The notes under the pieces: model-generated
The model's input: the letters and a program-made list of their open reading frames with translations, nothing else
Told to the model about the DNA's origin: nothing
The model's database searches: none
Assembly: GCA_016490735.1 (NCBI GenBank)
Contig: JAEMWC010000611.1
Span: 251,001-315,000 of the forward strand
Origin: Pachyseris speciosa
Lineage: Eukaryota; Cnidaria; Anthozoa; Scleractinia; Pachyseridae
Reading direction: 5' to 3'
Length of the DNA stretch: 64,000 bases
Position numbers and translations under genes: made by a program
Shown here: positions 59,772 to 64,000 of the stretch, piece after piece
Layout: each line of letters starts with the position of its first letter
Position numbering within the stretch: position 1 is the stretch's first letter

Positions 59772-59797
<26 letters not shown>
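59724..59797 (-). repeat. tRNA-like head of the minus-strand SINE S2
   Basis: Acceptor ggcttca/tgaagtc, D arm gctc/gagc and T arm acggg/cccgt pair well. The anticodon arm tcgc/gcga closes only four pairs around a ten-base loop containing ggt, so it is not a normal tRNA. Confidence 0.6.
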
Positions 59798-59812
<15 letters not shown>

Positions 59813-59944
59813 AGGTGCAGCTGCGTTCACAACTGCGAGGATCATTCTTCATTTGATTTCATTTCCGCAGTTCATATATGATTCATTTCATATATCATTC
59901 ACACTCATTTCTTTCACGGGAACATATGAACCCACAATTGACCT

Positions 59945-59959
<15 letters not shown>

Positions 59960-59985
<26 letters not shown>

Positions 59986-60033
59986 ATCGCACCGGTAATC
60001 GCGAGGTCACGGGTTCGAACCCCGTTGAAGTCC
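59960..60033 (+). repeat. tRNA-like head of the plus-strand SINE S2
   Basis: Same sequence as the inverted copy at 59724-59797. It is followed by tcctgaatttttttcagg and the tail ttcgcaattgcataaattgc. Confidence 0.6.
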
Positions 60034-60227
60034 TGAATTTTTTTCAGGCTTCTTTTCGCAATTGCATAAATTGCGTTCACAACTGCGAGGATCATTCTTC
60101 ATTTGATGAGAAAAGATATTTGTTAACAAATATTGTTTTTGTTAATAGCTGATTTAATGTATTGTCTCACGATTGAGTCACAAAGATGTGGATCGTGACG
60201 TTTCGACCGCTATACTGCTGGTCTTCA

Positions 60228-60839
60228 TCAGGCGATGGTGTCGACTGGCTGCGTGTGAGTATAAGAAGCACCGTGGCTGCTGGTGATTGGTGCGTTTCGA
60301 TGCTCGCTAAGGCTGTTGTTGATTGGAGGATTTCGATCCTTGTCGTTCAGACTAGAAATTGTTCCCTCAGTGGTCCGCTTTGGTACTGATCGGCTGTTGT
60401 GCAGTTTGATTGTGGGCATCCAAGCTTCAGGAATTTCAATTCCACTGTCCATGTTAATGTTGTTAGGATGAAGTCTTATGTGAATAGCCTCTTTAACCCT
60501 ACAGGTGCACCAATGTGGGTCGCGGTCAATAAATTTAACTTCGTTCTAGAGCGGATAATGTCCAGTCGCGTTGCTATGTTCTGAAACGGCGAAGGATTGG
60601 GTTCGAGCAAGCCGTATGTTTCTATCGTGTTCCTTAATCCGTTCATGCATAGATCTTTCCGTCTCTCCAATATAAACCTTACCACATTCGCAGGGAATCT
60701 TGTAGACTTCTCCGTCTTGTTTTACTGGATCAACAATGTCCTTAGGTCGTACTAGGTGTGATCTAAGAGTTGTGTCAGATCTGAAAACAGTCCCTATGCC
60801 TTGTTGTTGTATATAACAAACATAGTAGACAAGATGCAA
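60228..60839 (-). pseudogene. Penelope-like element GIY-YIG endonuclease, 5'-truncated
   Basis: A single minus-strand frame of about 204 codons broken by one in-frame TAG at 60543-60545. The reading contains VYKIPCECGKVYIGETERSM (the GIY-YIG core with the CxC that precedes it in Penelope-like elements), then a helix with RIKEH, SEH.NATGHYPL, and a C-terminal RV.EAIHIRLHPNNIN.DSGIEIPEAW block. This is the C-terminal endonuclease of Penelope-like retroelements. The reverse transcriptase is missing. The 3' flank at 60130-60227 (cgtgacgtttcgaccgctat, then ctggtcttcatcagg) matches the 3' region typical of these elements. Confidence 0.8.
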
Positions 60840-61373
60840 ATTTATTACAAACTTTCCTTCTGCTTTAAAATAACGTTTGATGACAAAAAATAATTGTAGC
60901 TATTAAAAGGGAACTTTAAACTAAGACTGTTATGTTGTTAGGTTTCATTGTAGTCTAATACTTCTTTCTCTGGCACTCCTCTTCATCTTCACTGTCGTCG
61001 AGCCCTTCTTCGCCACTTGTGCTACTATGGGAGTCACTTCAGTTAAGACATTTTTTCAGTCAGAGTGTACTCTTCAGGGTACACATGATGAAGGGACGGA
61101 ACATCATTTTTCACTGGAGGGGGATGAGAAATATTAAAAAAAATTGTTTGCAGAGAAAACAGATAAGCTATTAAAAAAATATTTAATAGTTCCAAAACTG
61201 AAATAAACTAGTTGTAATTGTAGATCAGGAATGCGTTCGAGTATTCCTTGCTGCGGTAGTCTGGCGTGATATTAATGAAAATAGATTACAGTTTTGTAAT
61301 ATGAAGTGACAGGGTTTTGATCGGTGGTGTGCTTCCTTGTCGGCTGATATTTAGCTCTGATTCGGTAATATTT
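60840..61373. other. AT-rich stretch, nothing recognised
   Basis: No ORF, repeat or RNA gene recognised. A modest CT-rich stretch (60960-61030, tctggcactcctcttcatcttc) is noted. Confidence 0.4.
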
Positions 61374-61800
61374 CAGGCCCACCCAACGAGCTAAATCTAC
61401 CAAAAGCTGTAAAAAGCCATTTTTGTGGCTACTGCATTCTGGGAACGCGTGGCCATTTTGTCATGGCCCTGTAAGTGCGTGCATGCGTTCGTGAGTGCGT
61501 AACACTTGCCTCAAGTTCGTGTCTCTCCCCTTGTTGCGTTCGACGAAGGAGAACGCATACTAATTGTGTCGTTTTTACGAAAATCACTCTTGCGGGTTTT
61601 GTGGACCAGTCCCGTGGGTATCGATTTTGATGCCAGGCGGATTTGAGCGTTTGGGCGCCATTTTGGACTATGTGGCACACATAGCCTCGATCTCATGTGC
61701 TAATGTTTCGAAATCACCGCTCGAGGTGGAAAGATTGCAGCTAGCTATTGCACCATATTTTCGCTTTTCGCAGTTTTCCACAAGGTAAGTGAAGTTTTGT
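61374..61800 (+). other. CpG-rich segment with a TIR-like left end and a good splice donor
   Basis: The left edge caggcccacccaacgagctaa resembles the terminus of the TIR element at 8999. The following 350 bp are richer in CpG than the surroundings. A 75-codon plus-strand open stretch (61564-61788) ends at cacaag/gtaagtg, a near-perfect splice donor. No domain is recognised. This may be a promoter-proximal first exon or a repeat. No matching right TIR was found. Confidence 0.3.
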
Positions 61801-61914
61801 TGATTTACTCGAATTTCCACTAGCAAATGTGGCTAAGGCTACGTTCGAGAATATCAGAAAGCTTTGTAATGGTGTGTTCTCTAGGAAACAGACGCTGCAA
61901 TTCGCCCCGGCTAC

Positions 61915-62915
61915 AGCCCGCCGCACACGTGAGGAAACAGCTCAGGAAATGCCTCGCGAGGCAGTTTGCTCAGCCGTTTCCTTAAGTGTGCGGTGAAATT
62001 TTGGTGAGAAATTCGCCTCGCGAGGCCGTGAGGAAAATATCAAACATGTTTGATATTTTTTGCCTCGCGAGGCAAATTCCTCATCGTTTGCGGCAATTTT
62101 TAGAATCTGGCTGAGCCCGATTAATCGATCATCCAATAAAATTGCATGGCCTACTCACGTGACTTCAGAACTTGGAGTTCAAGATGGCGGCAGAGATGGA
62201 AAAGGTGGCTGTTCTAGTTGTTCTTTTACTTCGACAAATCCGTCGTAAGAGGACAGCTGGCCGCACAAAGACATGGGCGAGAAAATAACAGAACTTTACA
62301 TATGTATTCATTATCTACCTGTAGCGAGGAACCTTAAAGTTTCTTAAAGTTTCTTAAAGTTTCTCGCCCGGGGGGAGACTTCTTCGCATGCAAGTGTCCC
62401 GCTTCGTTATTAAAGGCGCAACCATAGCCAGAACTTTTTCAAAGGATTCTCTATCCAGTCGATGAAATTGACGGAAAGCTTCAGTGTCTTCGACATGCAA
62501 TTCCCGTAGAAAATTAGGGTATGCTCCTTGTTGCTATCCATTTTCTCGCCCATGTCTTTGTGCGGCCAGCTGTCCTCCTACGACGGATTTGTCGAAGTAA
62601 AAGAACAACTAGAACAGCCACCTTTTCCATCTCTGCCGCCATCTTGAACTCCAAGCTCTGAAGTCACGTGAGTAGGCTATGCAATGTTATTGGATGATCG
62701 ATTAATCGGGCTCAGCCAGATTCTCATAATTGCCGCAAACGATCATGAGGAATTTGCCTCGCCTAGCAAAAAATATCAAACATGTTTGATATTTTCCCCA
62801 CGGCCTCCCGAGGCGAATTTCTCACCAAAATTTCGCCGCACACTTGAGGAAACGGCTGAGCAAACTGCCTTGCGAGGCATTTTGCTCAGCTGTTTCCTCA
62901 CGTGTGCGGCGGGCT
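61915..62915. mobile_element. PIF/Harbinger-type foldback with two 5' ends
   Basis: A 1001-bp element flanked by tac on both sides (61912-61914, 62916-62918), a 3-bp target duplication as expected for PIF/Harbinger, although the classical target is TWA. Both ends read agcccgccgcacacgtgagg inwards. The arms of about 370 bp (61915-62284 and 62546-62915) are about 95 percent identical by eye and inverted. Each arm carries the transposase start (aagatggcggcagagatgg) and its first 30 or so codons. Three palindromic 12-mers gcctcgcgaggc and a perfect palindrome aatatcaaacatgtttgatatt-type block sit in each arm. Confidence 0.75.
62354..62642 (-). pseudogene. PIF/Harbinger transposase N-terminal fragment
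   Basis: The reading starts with ATG at 62642 (MAAEMEKVAVLVVLLLRQIR, a hydrophobic then Arg-rich start typical of Harbinger transposases). The frame is interrupted at a TAA (62514-62516), and an adjacent frame continues with NFLRELHVEDTEAFR, HRLDRESFEKVLAMVAPLI and TCMRRSLPPGEKL before TAA at 62354-62356. These blocks match the conserved N-terminal domain ahead of the DDE_Tnp_4 catalytic core. The catalytic D,D,E is missing. The transposase-like start is duplicated on the plus strand in the left arm (about 62183). Non-functional on its own. Confidence 0.7.
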
Positions 62916-63021
62916 TACGACAGCGGCGCGACTCAGTTGTGTCAGTTGCGATATGTCAATTCAGCTGCTTTTCTCAGGAGATTCAACTTCTCTCTGCACT
63001 CATACTTGTGAGACTCGATTG

Positions 63022-63300
63022 CAATTTAGTGAACTCATATCGTTTAAAATTAATTTTTATAAGTGGACCACAAAATACATTGACATGTTGAGCTATGCAA
63101 GTTTCTTTTTTAATTGGAAGTTAGTGAACTCATCTCGTTTAAAAGCATTTTTTTATAGGTGGGCCACAAGATACATTGACATGTTGAGCTATGCAAGTTT
63201 CTTTTTTAGTTGCAACTTAGTGAACTCATCTCGTTTAAAAGTAATTTTTATACGTGGGCCACAAAACACATTGGCATGTTGATTTATGCAAGTTTCTTAA
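63022..63300. repeat. Three tandem 96-bp repeats
   Basis: gtgaactcatctcgtttaaa recurs at 63029, 63124 and 63220, each followed by gtgggccacaa.acattgacatgttgagctatgcaagtttctt. Copies differ by about ten percent. ORFs across them are incidental. Confidence 0.75.
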
Positions 63301-64000
63301 TGAATTCCGTGATTAAGTAAACTTGTTCAATTTTGTCCTAGTATTTGTTTTGAGCACTGCCATTGTATCAAGTACAATACTAAGATGTTGAACTATTAAA
63401 ACTTATTGTTGTGTTCAACTTTGCAACTGGTTTATGACACTGACTGAAAGTAGCCCACAATCCACTTTCCCTGAATATTTCTACGCAGTCAATACAATAA
63501 AAAAAGCTATATTAACTGGAGATCGCACCCACTGGCTTTACCGTATGCAAATGAGGGCATAACATATGACAGCCAGCTGTTCATGAGATCACTACCGGTT
63601 TGCGTCGGATTCTTATGAAACCTCGCACATTTACTAAATGCTGCGTGATAAATTGATCTATGGAGGTTGTTTTCTTGTTTTTGTTTTTGTTTTTTTCAAA
63701 ATATGAAAAATTATTATATTGCGTGACAAAAGTCGGGCTTACTTACTTAGACCATGTAACATAGAGGCTACTGGCTAAAAGCCAGTAACCACAACAACAT
63801 GGTATATCAGCCAGGACATTGTTCCTTTGATACTAAAGAGGGATGTCATGAACTATTAGTTTTTTGGACCACCGTCCTGTGTCTGTGCTGCCAGCTGTTT
63901 CAAAAATAGCCGAGTTATCTTCGATCAACTATACGAATCTCAGTGGGAATTTATCTGGATTCGTGAAAGGACATTCATGTTCAATAGCCCTTCTCAAGAC
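63301..64000. other. AT-rich flank, nothing recognised
   Basis: One short inverted motif (actggctaaaagccagt near 63770) is present. No gene, RNA or mobile element can be supported. Sequence runs out at the window edge. Confidence 0.4.

Larger units (their letters stand above)
59592..60123. mobile_element. Inverted SINE pair (family S2) enclosed by a 15-bp direct repeat
   Basis: agaaaagatatttgt occurs at 59592-59606 and again at 60109-60123. Between them lie one minus-strand SINE and one plus-strand SINE in head-to-head arrangement. The inverted arms are about 167 bp (59650-59816 and 59941-60106) around a 125-bp spacer that itself contains another partial SINE tail. The 15-bp flanking repeat is the expected size for LINE-mediated insertion, so the whole inverted structure may have entered as one piece or been rebuilt afterwards. 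Confidence 0.7.

Noticed and set aside
62902..63282. 126-codon plus-strand ORF with repeated SYASFFF motifs as a membrane-protein gene
   Set aside because: The repetition is the 96-bp tandem repeat read in one frame. There is no independent coding evidence.

Overview
The window looks like a piece of an AT-rich animal nuclear genome, most likely a stony coral or another anthozoan. The reasons are the absence of operon-like gene packing, a spliced gene fragment, and a dense mix of BEL/Pao, LINE, Penelope-like, PIF/Harbinger, Mutator-like and tRNA-derived SINE sequences. The coral assignment is inference from remembered repeat families, not from a search. Almost nothing here is host coding sequence. 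The only convincing host gene is a pair of exons on the minus strand (1576-1733 and 2466-2622) that encode the P-loop region of a guanylate-binding-protein/atlastin-like GTPase.

Left flank (1-13.6 kb): the GTPase exons are followed by a landscape of short foldback or terminal-inverted-repeat elements (2798-3038, 3851-4087, 4621-5433, 6177-6519 with a 9-bp target duplication, 7146-7767, 9940-10383). A decayed LINE reverse transcriptase (8019-9714) is split by a 447-bp TIR element with a clean 6-bp target duplication (8999-9445). A well-formed tRNA-like cloverleaf lies at 10587-10662 and a Penelope-like GIY-YIG fragment at 10990-11232.

Centre (13.6-58.6 kb): about 45 kb is one nested tandem-repeat system. 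A founder copy (13641-25698) holds a near-full-length BEL/Pao retrotransposon (15067-21872, minus strand, 5-bp target duplication) with broken gag-pol. Eight further units follow (seams at 25699, 29579, 33461, 36662, 41923, 46499, 50368, 54262). The basic unit is about 3.88 kb. Inside it a 684-bp sub-repeat occurs in 2, 2, 1, 4, 3, 2, 2 and 2 copies, which accounts for unit lengths of about 3.2, 3.9, 4.6 and 5.3 kb. Every sub-repeat carries a roughly 150-bp foldback hairpin, giving 20 hairpins in the window. Every unit also carries a tRNA-like SINE head, a G-rich quadruplex-capable tract, a poly-G run and an ATAA microsatellite. The unit seam can be traced to two flanking transposon remnants (a SINE on the left near 13641, a TIR element on the right ending at 58586), so the original tandem-duplication breakpoints are readable. 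From about 24.26 to 57.26 kb the copies are nearly identical. Outside that block they diverge.

Right flank (57.3-64 kb): the last unit is diverged and interrupted by a tRNA-derived SINE (57773-58198). Then come a truncated TIR element, an inverted pair of SINEs enclosed by one 15-bp direct repeat (59607-60108), a Penelope-like GIY-YIG endonuclease remnant (60228-60839), and a 1001-bp PIF/Harbinger-type foldback (61915-62915) whose two arms both carry the 5' end of the transposase gene. Three 96-bp tandem repeats end the annotated part.

The most interesting object is the nested hairpin-bearing tandem array. It could be a structured satellite in the making and a possible source of hairpin RNA, or in part an assembly effect. 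Long-read spanning and small-RNA mapping would separate these. The short ORFs repeated in every unit are explained by recent duplication, not by coding function.
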